A model generated the notes under the pieces. The model did no database searches and was not told where the DNA came from. It saw only the letters and a program-made list of their open reading frames with translations. From NCBI GenBank assembly GCA_033297205.1, contig MU859119.1, positions 117,355-181,354 of the forward strand: a stretch of DNA of 64,000 nucleotides, read 5' to 3'. This document shows, in pieces, positions 30,719-41,411 of the stretch. The DNA is from Pseudoneurospora amorphoporcata (lineage: Eukaryota; Ascomycota; Sordariomycetes; Sordariales; Sordariaceae). Position numbers and translations under genes: made by a program. Position 1 is the stretch's first letter; every line of letters begins with the position of its first letter.

Positions 30719-33700
30719 TAAAACGGACAAGTGGCAACGGGTTAACGAGGTGGTACGGTTGATGCGAGGTGCCGACGGTATTATGTCTTGGATCTATGGG
30801 TAACATGGGGCTGCATCCGACGTCGAGATTGTCGATGTTGTGCTTTCGTCTTTTTTCGGTGGTGTGGCTTGTGTGCAGGTTACCCTCTCCCGAGTGGTGT
30901 GGTATGGGTTGCTGGTGGTGTGGCTGCTCCTCTCTCTCGATCTCCTGGGATCTGCTGCTAACAGACAGCCTGACGACCTGACGGCTGGCCTGGTATGGTA
31001 CGATGCCAATTACCGTTTGGGAAAGTGGCAGCCAGGGTGGTAGGACGATGGAGTGCTTTGGAGCAGAGATCCGGCAGCAATGGCACAGCGACCAACCCGT
31101 TCTGGATATTGGGGAGCAGGGAGGGCTTGGCAGGGCTCCAACAGAGTGCGTGATAGATGGGGGCGTGCTTGCGTTTTGGGGTGCTGTTTGGGTGTGTCGA
31201 TCCCCAAAATAGGCAAGGCAAGTCGGAAACAAAACAAGAGATTGGTAGAAGGGAAGTGGGTGGTGGAGGTCCGCTAGCCGCTGGGGTAATGCTTTATAGC
31301 GTTGGGGACAGCAAGCAACCAAGACCCGACAACAGTCCCTCTTGCGATTGGGAATGGGTACCCCCAAAACGCCTTTGAAGGTAGAGAAAGAAGAGTCAAG
31401 CTGATGGAAGAGGTGTGTGTGGTTATGGCGTTGGTTTACCTGTCTTTCGGGATGATAGATTGGCCACCGGAAGAGCGAAGAAGCAGCGAAGGACACAAAT
31501 GTACTGGATGTGTGTGACACTACACGCAGAAGGGGAGCTCCATCTGCAAGACTGAAAGTAGTAAGGGCAACAGGCTTGACGGAGACTGGGTCGGGTCAAG
31601 ACCGGTGCCGGTGCTCTACCTTTCTGCCGGTTTGGTGCTAGGTGGTTCATGGTGAAATGGAGAAGAAAACCCCGAAGGAGCGGTATATACAAGAGCCCCG
31701 TCCGACCAGCTTGATTCGCAAGCCGTGCAAGCCTAGTTCCATTTTTTTCCTCTACCTTTTTCCTTGCGCCACTACGTACAATTGACAAGAGGGGAAAAAA
31801 ATAAGTTCAGTCAAGTTCGAGAACCCTCATGGTGATACCGGGTGCCTGGATGGGCATTGTGACCCCGGAGCTTTCCAGGAGCATTTGCTCCGGCAATGTC
31901 TGATTGGTTGAGCGAGGTGGGTGCCAAGGCATATGTAGTTCGAGGAGGTTGAAAAAGTACATTACCAAAAGGCCGCCCGCCCACTTCGCCCGCCGAACTG
32001 CCCAAATAGTAGAAAGCAGCGACAGTAGGGCTTGCGGGACTGGCCGAGGAACCTACGAAACACAACCCAGCCAGCCTCTAGCAATCTTGGAAGTTGCTGG
32101 TCATTCCTTTTGCGAATAAGAGGACCAAAACGGGCAGCGCTCGACGTTTTGAATGCAGTGACGAACGGGACCGCGAGCATGTGCAAAGCCCGGGTCCCCA
32201 CTGCACCCACTGCCCCAGTCGGAACTTCCGCTTCCTTGCTTGCCCTTGTGGCACTGCAAGGGCAATTGCTACGCTACGACGGCGGCAATTCCCGCCAGGA
32301 ATGACATGGAAGCAGCGGGACCCTTCGTGAGCCCCTCGGTCCCTATACCTATCGGACTTCGAGTGGCGTTACTGGCTGTATTAAGATATCTGATGAACCT
32401 CCGGTCATTGCTGCTAATGTAGGTGGGTTCTAGGTAGTTGATAAGTTCTAAACTTCAGTTCTAGATTTATCACGGAGGCTAAAAACCACGAACTACACTT
32501 ACGCCCGTGTTTCCAAAAGGATACAAGTAATTGAAGCTGGAAGATTCGATACTCAAGCTATCTTATATAGGTAGTTATCAACAACCAAGGGCGAATAAAC
32601 GCTGCCGTGCAGCTGCACCCAAGGCCGTGACAAGATCGATCGTCTTTTACCGGTCCTTGAACCTGGAACCATGCACCGGCATCCGCTGGGACTGCCAAGT
32701 CCAGCCGGCCGAATTCGAAATCTCGCAAGCAAGACCGCAATGACGAGACTGCTCGGCAAGACAGAAGATGACGATCAGGGACGGAAAGCAGTACCGAAAT
32801 CCAATAAAATTAACTGCGAACTACGGTAATGAACCCGAGTTGGCCATGGGCAATGCCAGGGAGTCATCCGCTCGACAATCATCGATCAACATTGCCTGAA
32901 ACCCCGCCCACCGCAAGGAAATCGATATGCTTGGGAAATGGGAATGGTCCCCGTTGCTAGGTATCAAACCATTTCAGCTTCACATAATCAGAAGGGAAAA
33001 GACATGCCAATGTCATTCGTGCATCCGCACGGGTCCCGCTTTGGTCGTCGCCGAATCAGCGATTTTGCCTCTATCGTGAGCCACACAAGCGGCAAAGACG
33101 GGGAAGACCCGGACAGCCTTGTCAATTGGAAATTGGCTCACTTGGCTGTGACAGCCAAGCCGGCTGCTGCTTCTGTCTGGGCATGATGAAGCCTTTGTTC
33201 GATTACCAAGTCGTGGCCGTATTTCTTTTTTTTTTTTAAAAAAAAAAATTCACTCTCGATCTTCCTTGTCTCGTGTGTGATACCTAGGTATTGTTTATCG
33301 ATGTCATTCCTCTGGCTGTCGCTAGTTAGTGTTTCACGTGGAACGTTAACCTTACCCTCCCGTCTCGCTGGTCAAGGTGGTTTGGGTAGGATTGATACTA
33401 TGGGATCTTTTGTCAGTGCAAAATCGTAAAATACGGAACATAATCCATGTAATGCCTGAATGTCAAGGCGTATTGGACGTATCATTAGGTCATTCAGCTG
33501 TAGAGAACTCCACTTCTGCCCTGCTCAAGAACCCTTGCAGAAACCATCAACTTTTTCCCCTCGACTTTTTGACAGCATCACACACACTCCATGAATACGT
33601 ATCCCACATGGTCCTCCTTCGGTAGTCTCCAACGGGCCGAACCCGCAACCGCGAGGAACAACTTCCCAATCGAAAAAAAAAACTGCGATTGGAACAGAGC

Positions 33701-36208
33701 ATGGCCCTCACATGGCCACCTGGCCGTCCAGATCTTTGGATCGTCAAAGGATGGATGCTTTCGACACGGTTAGGCCTCACCGCGGCCATATGAATGTTGA
33801 GTTGGTCCAGCTAATCCAAGAACAGCGAACCTCGTTGACGATCTCACGGCCCAAGCCGCCACAACGGCAATATCTCATGACCTCTCAACTGACACACAGA
33901 ATGTCCACTTGTTGGCGCCTCCTTCTGGGCAGCCACGCTTACCGACGTTCTGGCACGTCTAGGTCTAGGCCCGCATGCAGGGTATGGACGAATACGGCAT
34001 GTGGACGGGCGGGCGGTAAAAGAAGACCACGCTTTCGGCTTTTGCGGCTCAAGTTGGGTTTGACAACACTTCTTCCACACCACCCAACGTCGAAATGATC
34101 ACGAGAGCATTCACCATCACCGCTGGAATTATAACACGCCAGACGGATGCATGCACTAGACAATAGTTTACTTGGCTTGAGGGTCGATGCAGTGTTATCA
34201 CTGCGCGAGCTAACACCGGGTGTTGCTATCGATTTAGCGATGCCAATGTCTGTCGCTGTCCTCCCGTTCCTACCGCGATGTCGAAAGTTGGTGTTGCTTG
34301 CGAAGATAGGTGCCATGTGGCCAACGTATATGGTATGTACGGTATTATACCGACCAGTACCGTTGGGTCCAATCCGACCATCTAGACCACTTCAACGGAC
34401 GACGACTGGACGTTGACTTTAGCTCTGTCTCGGAAACTTCCGGATGGGTGAGACTTTTGCCGCTACCATCGATCAACACTGACAGATGGAAATTCCCGTC
34501 TTTTCATCTCTCCGTCATCAACCAATCCGAATTTCGGGCCTCGGCCGGCAAATCTGCGGAGACATGTCGGTATTTCATTCCGGGACGGAACTACTGTATC
34601 GAAAAGAACGGAACTCTTCCGGATACGCAGTAGACGGCGCACGGAAGGGAAGATGCCCTGGTCAAGTCCAGTCCCGGGCGGATGGACAGTCGGCATTGAT
34701 TGTCCTATCGAATCTTGAGATTTGCATGCCAGAACGTCTGAAATTTCACATATACGAGCTCCCATGGCAATCCGGATGCGACTTTACCGTGGCCTCATCA
34801 TTTGCCACTGTTTACAAAAGTTCCGGACCTTAGCAAAACATCTTTTTGCATCGGTGTGATTTGGCGAGCTAACCGAAGCTACGGTACCGAAGCTGCCGGA
34901 ATGCTTTGTGTCAAAGATGGATATTACCGACATCTTGATTCCTCGATATAGGTCTGAGGATCATGAAAGCTGATTACCCGTCCTTCCGTGGCGAGAAAGT
35001 TCCTGCTTGTGAATTCTACGAATGCAGACGCCTCGGAGATATCCGATCTGGCCATGTTTTCTCGTGGTCGTTGGACATGATTCCCCGTCTGTTCATGGTC
35101 ATGGTTTTCGCGTGGGATCGTAGTACCCTAGTTGTTTTTGGACATGACGAGCCACAGGGAATGACCATGATGCCTTTGCTAATGGTTACCTATTTGACCG
35201 GCACGCATGATAGTTTTATTTATCCGCCATGGGCTGGACCAACGTCTTTTGTTTCAGCTGAACAAGGTTATCGTCGTCAAGATGAAGATGGCGTTTTGGC
35301 TTGGTGATGCGACATCTAACTCTTCGGACGGCGTTCATCCCTACAACAACTTAAAATGGTCGGGGTCGGGGGGACTAGACTAGCTCCGATCCAGCCAATC
35401 CCGTCCGCTCCATCCCATCCGATTCCAGGACCGATCCGTTTCCGCATTGACGCAATCCCGGGCCGATCTCCGGACATCATGCCCGTAGTGCGTCTGATAA
35501 CCTTCACATCCCACTTCTTTTGACGAAATAGCTGCTATACATCAAAGTTTCCCAGCAGACAGACCAAGGAATTCAACAAACTAAAACACTACAGTACAAC
35601 ATATCATACTCTTCCATCCCCCGCTCGCGGGCTACATTCTCGGCAGTCTTCCTGGCCGATCGGTACCGACGAATCGCAACGGCTTTGCATCCGATTGAGT
35701 TCTTGCAGTAACCCAAGGTAACGCCGGTGAGGGGGTGGTTGGATCCTCTCTGTCCATCCTCACACTCGACACACCGACTTGATCAATGATACTGAAAGGT
35801 TACGTGCCCATGGATTGCAGTGTTTAAACGGACTTCAGAGGAATAGTTGCCTCTAGCACACGGCAGGTCATTGGAGTTGGACCTCCAGCTTCGAGATTTC
35901 ATGTTTTTCTTTGACCATGTTTTTCTTGTCTATATGCGCTTCGCCAGCAAGGTGTCCGGCTATCTCGTCCACTCTTTAGAACTAGTCCTTTTCGCTTATA
36001 TGTCTTCTTTCTACTTCAATATGTGTCTCCTGCCGTGTATGTTTCTTCTTTCTCCAGTCGGTCGAACGCCATTACCACCGTGGAAAGCAAACGCTCATTC
36101 GAAACTTTGACTATTTGACTACCCCCTTCATCATCCTTTGCTAACCGGACAATATTTCGCTGGTGTCAACGTCTTCCTCGACCAAACCCAACCCTCCTTT
36201 CATATCCT
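30719..36208. other. 5.5-kb gene-poor region
   Basis: No frame on either strand shows recognisable protein sequence, consistent codon choice or plausible chains of splice sites. The longest frames are low in complexity or full of His, Pro and Ser in alternate frames. A run of 12 T followed by 11 A lies at 33226-33248. Composition is mixed, with no strong RIP-like AT shift. It could hold long non-coding transcripts or distal regulation; nothing specific is visible. Confidence 0.5.
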
Positions 36209-37597
36209 TCAAATGCTCATCTTCTCGCGCCAAATACCACGAAGCTCTTCAGAGATGATGGCTTCCGACCAGGAACCGGCACGCTCACGGGGGGTGCTGG
36301 TTTTCTCAGTGTGTTGGCCCTGCTCGTTCTCGTTCGCCTCGCCATGCTGTTGTTGCTCATGGGTCTCGACGGCTTCAACCCGCTCACTCGGTTTCTCCAT
36401 GCTGCTGTCAAGTGGAAGGGAGTAGGTACGAGCTCTGGTCCCATCTGCGGTGACGATACGACCAGTCTCAGTTTTCTTGGAGGAGTCGGGGGACGCTTCA
36501 CCGTCGACCGTCGTGCCGCACTCACCCGCCATGCTCTCCAAGGCGCTGTCCCTCGGGGAATCGACATAACCACAGCCACAGGATCCCCCCTGTTCAAATA
36601 CACCTTCGCCTCCATAACCCAAACCCGGTCCGGGAGGCCAGCACATGTCCTCCTGGCGGGGTTGGGGAGAGCACCGTCCCCTTGGTTGCCAACCACTAAC
36701 AGCCAAACCCCTCAACTCCCTCACCACGCTCACCATTTCCTCCACCTTGCCCCTCTTGATCTTACGGAGTTGCTTCGCGCCGTGACGGTGGAAGTTGTAC
36801 TTGCCATGGCGCCAGATCTCGACTTCATGCGCGGCGTCGAGACCGTTGAGTTGGTCTTGGATGTCTTGGAGGCGGTGGGTCAAGTTGGTGATTCTGGGAT
36901 CTTGGGCGAGGGGAGGCTGAAAGGGATGGGGCTGGGGATATGGGTGAGCTTGAATCAAAGCTGGAGGGCAGGTGTAGGCGGAAACAGGGGGGAAATGGAG
37001 TGGACTGATGCGTGGATCCGAGGGGTAAGGAGCAAAGAGGTGAGGCGGAGGGGGATGAGCGAAGCGATAGGGGTGAGGATGGTCCGGTGAAGGGGAGCTG
37101 TGATGATGAGGAACAGCGCAGTACTGCTGTTGTTGGTATTGCTGGACAGGAGGCTGCACGTAAAGAGGAGGACCGAAAGCTGGGTGGTAAGGAGTCCAGC
37201 CCCAAGGCGAGAGGCCATGGTAGTACGGCTGCTGATATTCAGGGGTGTATTCTCGAAGCTCGCCAGGGGTGTTAGTATCGCCCTCAAAGCCTTGGTCGCC
37301 GACTCTCTCTTCCCGAGCACGGTACTCGTCCATAGCTTGGTTGAGCCTTGCCGTCAGGCTGGGGGTTGAAGGGCGACGTTCGCTGTCGGATGCTTCTGTG
37401 CAACCAGGAGCGGGTGAAGCCGGGGTGTAGTTTGGAATGTAGGCCATGACGATTCTGGAAGCGCCGCTGTCATGCCTGTCGTTTTGACCATTCTTTTGGA
37501 GATGGGCATGGTTGTCTACACTGCCAGGTTCCTGTTCGGATGCTTCTTTGGGAGGCTCTTCTGGGCCCCTTTGTGGCTCCTCCACGGTTACCGACAT
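36209..37597 (-). CDS. low-complexity hypothetical protein
   Basis: A single 462-residue frame starts with ATG at 37597. The N-terminal half is rich in Glu and Pro, then comes a Pro/His/Tyr-rich region of about 150 residues (around YYHGLSPWGWTPYHPAF). One short ordered-looking segment follows, ITNLTHRLQDIQDQLNGLD, then EIWRHGKYNFHRHGAKQL and a basic helix. The C-terminal third is polar and probably disordered, ending with EELRGIWREKM. No known domain, signal or membrane segment was recognised. The minus frame is preferred because it is longest and starts with ATG; competing plus-strand frames are shadows. An upstream exon within 37.6-37.8 kb cannot be excluded. Confidence 0.6.
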   Translation of the reverse strand: MSVTVEEPQRGPEEPPKEASEQEPGSVDNHAHLQKNGQNDRHDSGASRIVMAYIPNYTPASPAPGCTEASDSERRPSTPSLTARLNQAMDEYRAREERVGDQGFEGDTNTPGELREYTPEYQQPYYHGLSPWGWTPYHPAFGPPLYVQPPVQQYQQQQYCAVPHHHSSPSPDHPHPYRFAHPPPPHLFAPYPSDPRISPLHFPPVSAYTCPPALIQAHPYPQPHPFQPPLAQDPRITNLTHRLQDIQDQLNGLDAAHEVEIWRHGKYNFHRHGAKQLRKIKRGKVEEMVSVVRELRGLAVSGWQPRGRCSPQPRQEDMCWPPGPGLGYGGEGVFEQGGSCGCGYVDSPRDSALESMAGECGTTVDGEASPDSSKKTETGRIVTADGTRARTYSLPLDSSMEKPSERVEAVETHEQQQHGEANENEQGQHTEKTSTPRERAGSWSEAIISEELRGIWREKMSI

Positions 37598-38512
37598 GGC
37601 TTCCTGTACGTTTAGCCTTGGGTTTGCTTGACCTCTTTGCTATTGTATGTCAAAGCAGGTGTCTTCTCTGCTGCTGTTCCCGATTCGCTGGAAAAGTATG
37701 GGGAGGCGAAACAACTTATACCTCTCAGTGCAGCCAAAAGGCCTAGCAACCAAGGACCGGCTACCGCTGTCTGAATCACGCCGAATACTATTGTTCCGCA
37801 GGCTAGCATTACCTAAATGACCTATTGTCCGTTATTCCATCTATTCATGCCAGCCAGCGCCGAACCTTGAGGCTGGGGCTCGTCAGGTTATTCATGGGCC
37901 CATGGGCAGACGGTCGTGGACACAAAGTGTCAGCCACACGGGCAGGTCAGGCGGAAAACGTTGCCATCGGAATAGCCTGGGATTGCTTCCCGTGTGATTC
38001 CCGGTCCAACGAGCCGATAGTGATGGCTCATGGCAGGGTTTGTTGGCGGTGTTACTGCGCCATGGTTGTTTGCCAGACACCGTTCTTCGGATCCGAAGGC
38101 TGCTGGGCTGACTCCGGGCACGACAGGGTGTTTGACCAAAGTTGGGGTCTATGGGATGGAAGGGACAGGTTCATGACGGCTTGAAGCGTTTGCTAGGTGG
38201 CTGTTGGGAGCACGGCTTGGGTGCTGTTGGTCAGGACACGGAGGAGCGGGTTCTGCATCTTGATAACAGAAAGTGGGAGTGATTTAAGCAATGAAGACGA
38301 CGAACACCTAGGCGAGGCTGTCGGCCGTGACGACGGGGTCCTGTCGCCTGGAGAGTGACTAGCAACTGCAAATGATGTGTTCTTGGATTGGGTATCTTCT
38401 AAGTTCTCCCTCGGTTCCAGCCTCGTTGGAATACTGTGTTTTCTTTGGAGTCGAGCTCGTAGGGTTGTCGATAGGCTGCGCTTGGTCGCTCGGCCGCGGG
38501 TATACTGCCAAC
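37598..38512. other. intergenic between the low-complexity gene and Spc19
   Basis: Two short minus-strand frames (a hydrophobic one ending near 37709, and a 21-residue one near 38193-38258) might be exons of a small gene, but no splice model joins them. No supported feature. Confidence 0.4.
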
Positions 38513-39070
38513 TCAAACCACCGGTCCGCCCCCCTGCTGCTCCAACCTCATCCTCAACTCCCTCTCCTTCTGCGCCACCTCCATCTCCAGCCTCTCGACA
38601 CTATACTTGAGCGCCTCCTTCCTCTGCCTGACGACTTTGGCTCTCAGCGCCGCCTCCCCATTGAGCTTCTTGCCCCCCTTCAAGTTCTTGTGTATACCTC
38701 CTCCTGCACTCTTCTGTTCCCGGTTATAATTGGACAGTCGGCCACCGTTGAGTTCACACCTGGCCTTGAGCGTCTCCACCCTCCTTCCTTTCCGCTCTAG
38801 TTCCTTGTCGACCCGTTCTAGTAGCAGCTCGATAAACGGGCCGATCTCATCGCGTAAAGAAGCTTCGGCGGCTTGTAGAGTCGGCTGTGGGATCAGCTCG
38901 TAGTGCCGGACGGTCTTGAGGACGGAGGAGAGTCGAGGGAAGTCGGAGGTTGATGAGTCGAGGAGGGAGAGCGAGGAGGATAGGAGGTTGAGAGAGGAGT
39001 GGAGAGGTGGGAGAAGGGCAGCGAAGGAGGGAGGTGGTGGGTTGTAATTGTAGTTGTAGTTGTAGTTCAT
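38513..39070 (-). CDS. DASH/Dam1 complex subunit Spc19
   Basis: A single exon of 185 residues. The core has the Spc19 pattern: SLNLLSSSLSLLDSSTSDFPRLSSVL, then KTVRHYELIPQPTLQAAEAS and LRDEIGPFIELLLERVDKEL. A helical C-terminal region follows (AALRAKVVRQRKEALKYSVE). Spc19 is part of the ten-subunit DASH ring that couples kinetochores to microtubule ends. The N terminus is an (Asn-Tyr) repeat encoded by a TTGTAG-type hexanucleotide repeat directly after the start codon. The C-terminal extension past residue 130 is basic, then coiled-coil. Identification rests on remembered family motifs. Confidence 0.85.
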   Translation of the reverse strand: MNYNYNYNYNPPPPSFAALLPPLHSSLNLLSSSLSLLDSSTSDFPRLSSVLKTVRHYELIPQPTLQAAEASLRDEIGPFIELLLERVDKELERKGRRVETLKARCELNGGRLSNYNREQKSAGGGIHKNLKGGKKLNGEAALRAKVVRQRKEALKYSVERLEMEVAQKERELRMRLEQQGGGPVV

Positions 39071-40388
39071 CTTGATGGTTTGGCTGTCTGTTCGTGAGAG
39101 CCTGCCCCGGGCTGTTTTGTCGCCTGGAGGCCGTGGCCTTGTGCTGTTGTGCTTTGTTTACTTTGGGCTGGCAGAGAAATGTGTCGCGATGATCTAGACC
39201 GGTTCGCGATGACGGTAGTCCTCGTTTGTTCGGTAAACGGAGTCGCGTGTGTGGGTGTCGGATATGGCGATAGTCGTTGCCCAGTGTTGATCAAGAGGAG
39301 CGATCTGGGGAAGCGAGGCTGGAAAGATGAAGATGGTCAGTGAAAGCAACTTGAAAAGACGATTGGCCTCGGCGCGTCATAACATGCCGCCCGCTGTGGG
39401 GGACACTGCAGCCGCTGAATGGTGGGCCTTTTTGGTGATCATGTACTAACGGCTGCCTTGTGGGGCTGTTAGTGCCGCCCGACCTTGACGTATCTGTCAC
39501 TCAAGCAGCGCACTCTTTTGGTCTCCTAGTTCCACCATTCCCTCCCTGGTCATGGACCTTTTGTTTACTGTCATGTCGGTGTTATCAACCATTACACTCC
39601 TGTCAGGCACCGTCCAAACCCAGTACCCATCCAGGCCATCCATGTCCCTGCCAAAAGATGAAGATGTGATTGACAGGGACAAGGGTGAGGTATCCAAGAC
39701 CCTCGGTCTCCACACGTCGCTCCTGGGTAATTTCGATAATCTCGCATTTCTTTGCAGATGGGCATGGGAAATTGGAATTTGTGACTTGGGAGGCAGCCAA
39801 CGAACTTGCGTCGAGTTGTGATCGGAACAGTTATTTAGTAGATTTAGTCATCATGATCAAGCGGACTGGTTATATTCTCTACTTCTACTTGGCATCCTGC
39901 ATACTCCCATTGTTGCTGGATCCCTCCCCGTCCATAAAGTTCGTAAAAGCCCCATTTTCCATCTTCCCCATCTTTTTCTGTTCCCTTCCCAACAGCGGCT
40001 AGTTCTCTGCCCCAGCTGGGAGAACCAAAGACATACAAAGTTGATACAAGAAATTGTGAACATAAGACATCGACAAAGAAAAAGGGTCAAGATAAAAAAA
40101 AAAAAAAAAAGAAGAAAAACTCCATTGTCACCCGAGCCATTCACCGTGCCACATCCAACAAGCCTGTTTCTCCATTCGTTTCCCAAACGAGCCACACTGT
40201 TGCTGATAATGTGTCGTGTTCCGAGAGTCCCGTGGAGGAAAAAAAAAAAACCACAAGTTCAACGTTAATGTGGGTATAAAACGCCGACTCAAAAGAAGAA
40301 AGAAAACATTTCGTGATTTTTGTTTTTGTACTGGCGGCTCGCACTGAAACCCGCCAATCATGTTTTCAAGAAAAACAACAACATAAAC
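39071..40388. other. intergenic between Spc19 and Sho1
   Basis: Spc19 promoter and Sho1 3' region. An A-tract of 17 nt near 40096 and another near 40240 lie downstream of the Sho1 stop. No gene was recognised. Confidence 0.5.
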
Positions 40389-41411
40389 TCATAGCAAGAT
40401 CAAGTAATTGCTTGGCGCAATACCCGTCTCTCCAGTATCCTTCCTTGCTTGCCACCACCGCCCACTCACGTCGCTAATCTCCAACACCTCGTGCTTCGAG
40501 AAGCTAATCTCGTTGGCATCGTCCGGGTTGGCCTCGTAGCTGAATATCGCCTTGGCCCTATACGGGTATTCCGTCGGCGGGACAATCTCCCCTTCTGTTC
40601 CTTGGGGCTTGGGGATGTTGTTTGACGAGAAACCCTGGGGAATCTGCGACTGGCGAGCGGGGTTTTCGAGCCCGTTGAGCTGGGCCGTGTACATTTGCGG
40701 GGGCTGGAGGCCCGAGGCCGAGGTCTCAGGGCGCATGTTGTAAGACCCATAAGCATTGGGTGAGGGGGGCCCGTTGTGGTTCATGGTTTGGCGGCTCATG
40801 TGGTGGGCGGGGAGGGCGGATTCCTTGGTGAGAGCAAACGAGTCGATGTAGGCGCGTGGAACGGCCGAGGGGGCGGAGCCAAAGTAGAATATCCAGATGA
40901 TCTGGCACAAGTTAGTTAGCAATTTGGTCGGGAAAGTTTAACAAAAAGCCGCATACCGTCACCATGGACAACAAAATGTATCCAGCCGCTGTCGCCTCCA
41001 TGGACGCAACACCGCTGTAAATCAGGTTGTTAATCGACGACGTGGAGCCGACCAGGCCGACTGCCAGGTAACCAACGACAGCGACATGGTAGGTCTGAGC
41101 ACTGTCGGAAGCGATGACGAAGAAGATGCCGAGGATGAGGAAGAAGTTGAAGACGAGGGTGAACCAGCAGTAGGTTGGCCATATAATGTCATCGGCTATG
41201 TCTTGGTCCCTATAGCCGAAGATGGAGCCAAAGAGGATGATGATCCATGCCAGCTGCGGTGATTGTTAGTTTTCTTCAACGCCAACTAAAGCACGGCGCG
41301 CGCACGAGAACTCACAGTGGCGATAGAAGTAGTGGCCAGGGCAAATGGGTCGCCAATAATGTTGCCCATGTTTATGCCTTTTCGGCGGTACGAGTTCCTG
41401 CCGTGTTCCAT
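40389..41411 (-). CDS. sho-1: Sho1 osmosensor, four TM and SH3
   Basis: Three exons, 41316-41411, 40957-41253 and 40389-40901, all in phase 0, with introns of 62 and 55 nt. The product is 301 residues. A short cytosolic N terminus (NIIGDPFALATTSIAT) leads into four membrane helices, including AWIIILFGSIFGY, FTLVFNFFLILGIFFVIA and AAGYILLSMVTIIWIFYFG. A linker of about 100 residues rich in Gln, Pro and Asn follows, then a C-terminal SH3 domain (AKAIFSYEANPDDANEISF, GRWWQARKDTGETGIAPSNY). This is the Sho1 layout. The protein sits in the plasma membrane and recruits the Pbs2-type MAPKK to the HOG pathway or signals through the filamentation MAPKs. ATG at 41411 has a strong context (AAAATGG); an in-frame ATG at 41447 is weaker. 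Confidence 0.93.

Noticed and set aside
37612..37809. Hydrophobic minus-strand frame (VFGVIQTAVAGPWLLGLL)
   Set aside because: Could be an exon or a small membrane protein, but no start, partner exon or family could be supported.
38193..38258. 21-residue frame MQNPLLRVLTNSTQAVLPTAT
   Set aside because: Looks a little like a mitochondrial presequence, but it ends at once in a stop and no usable donor joins it to anything.
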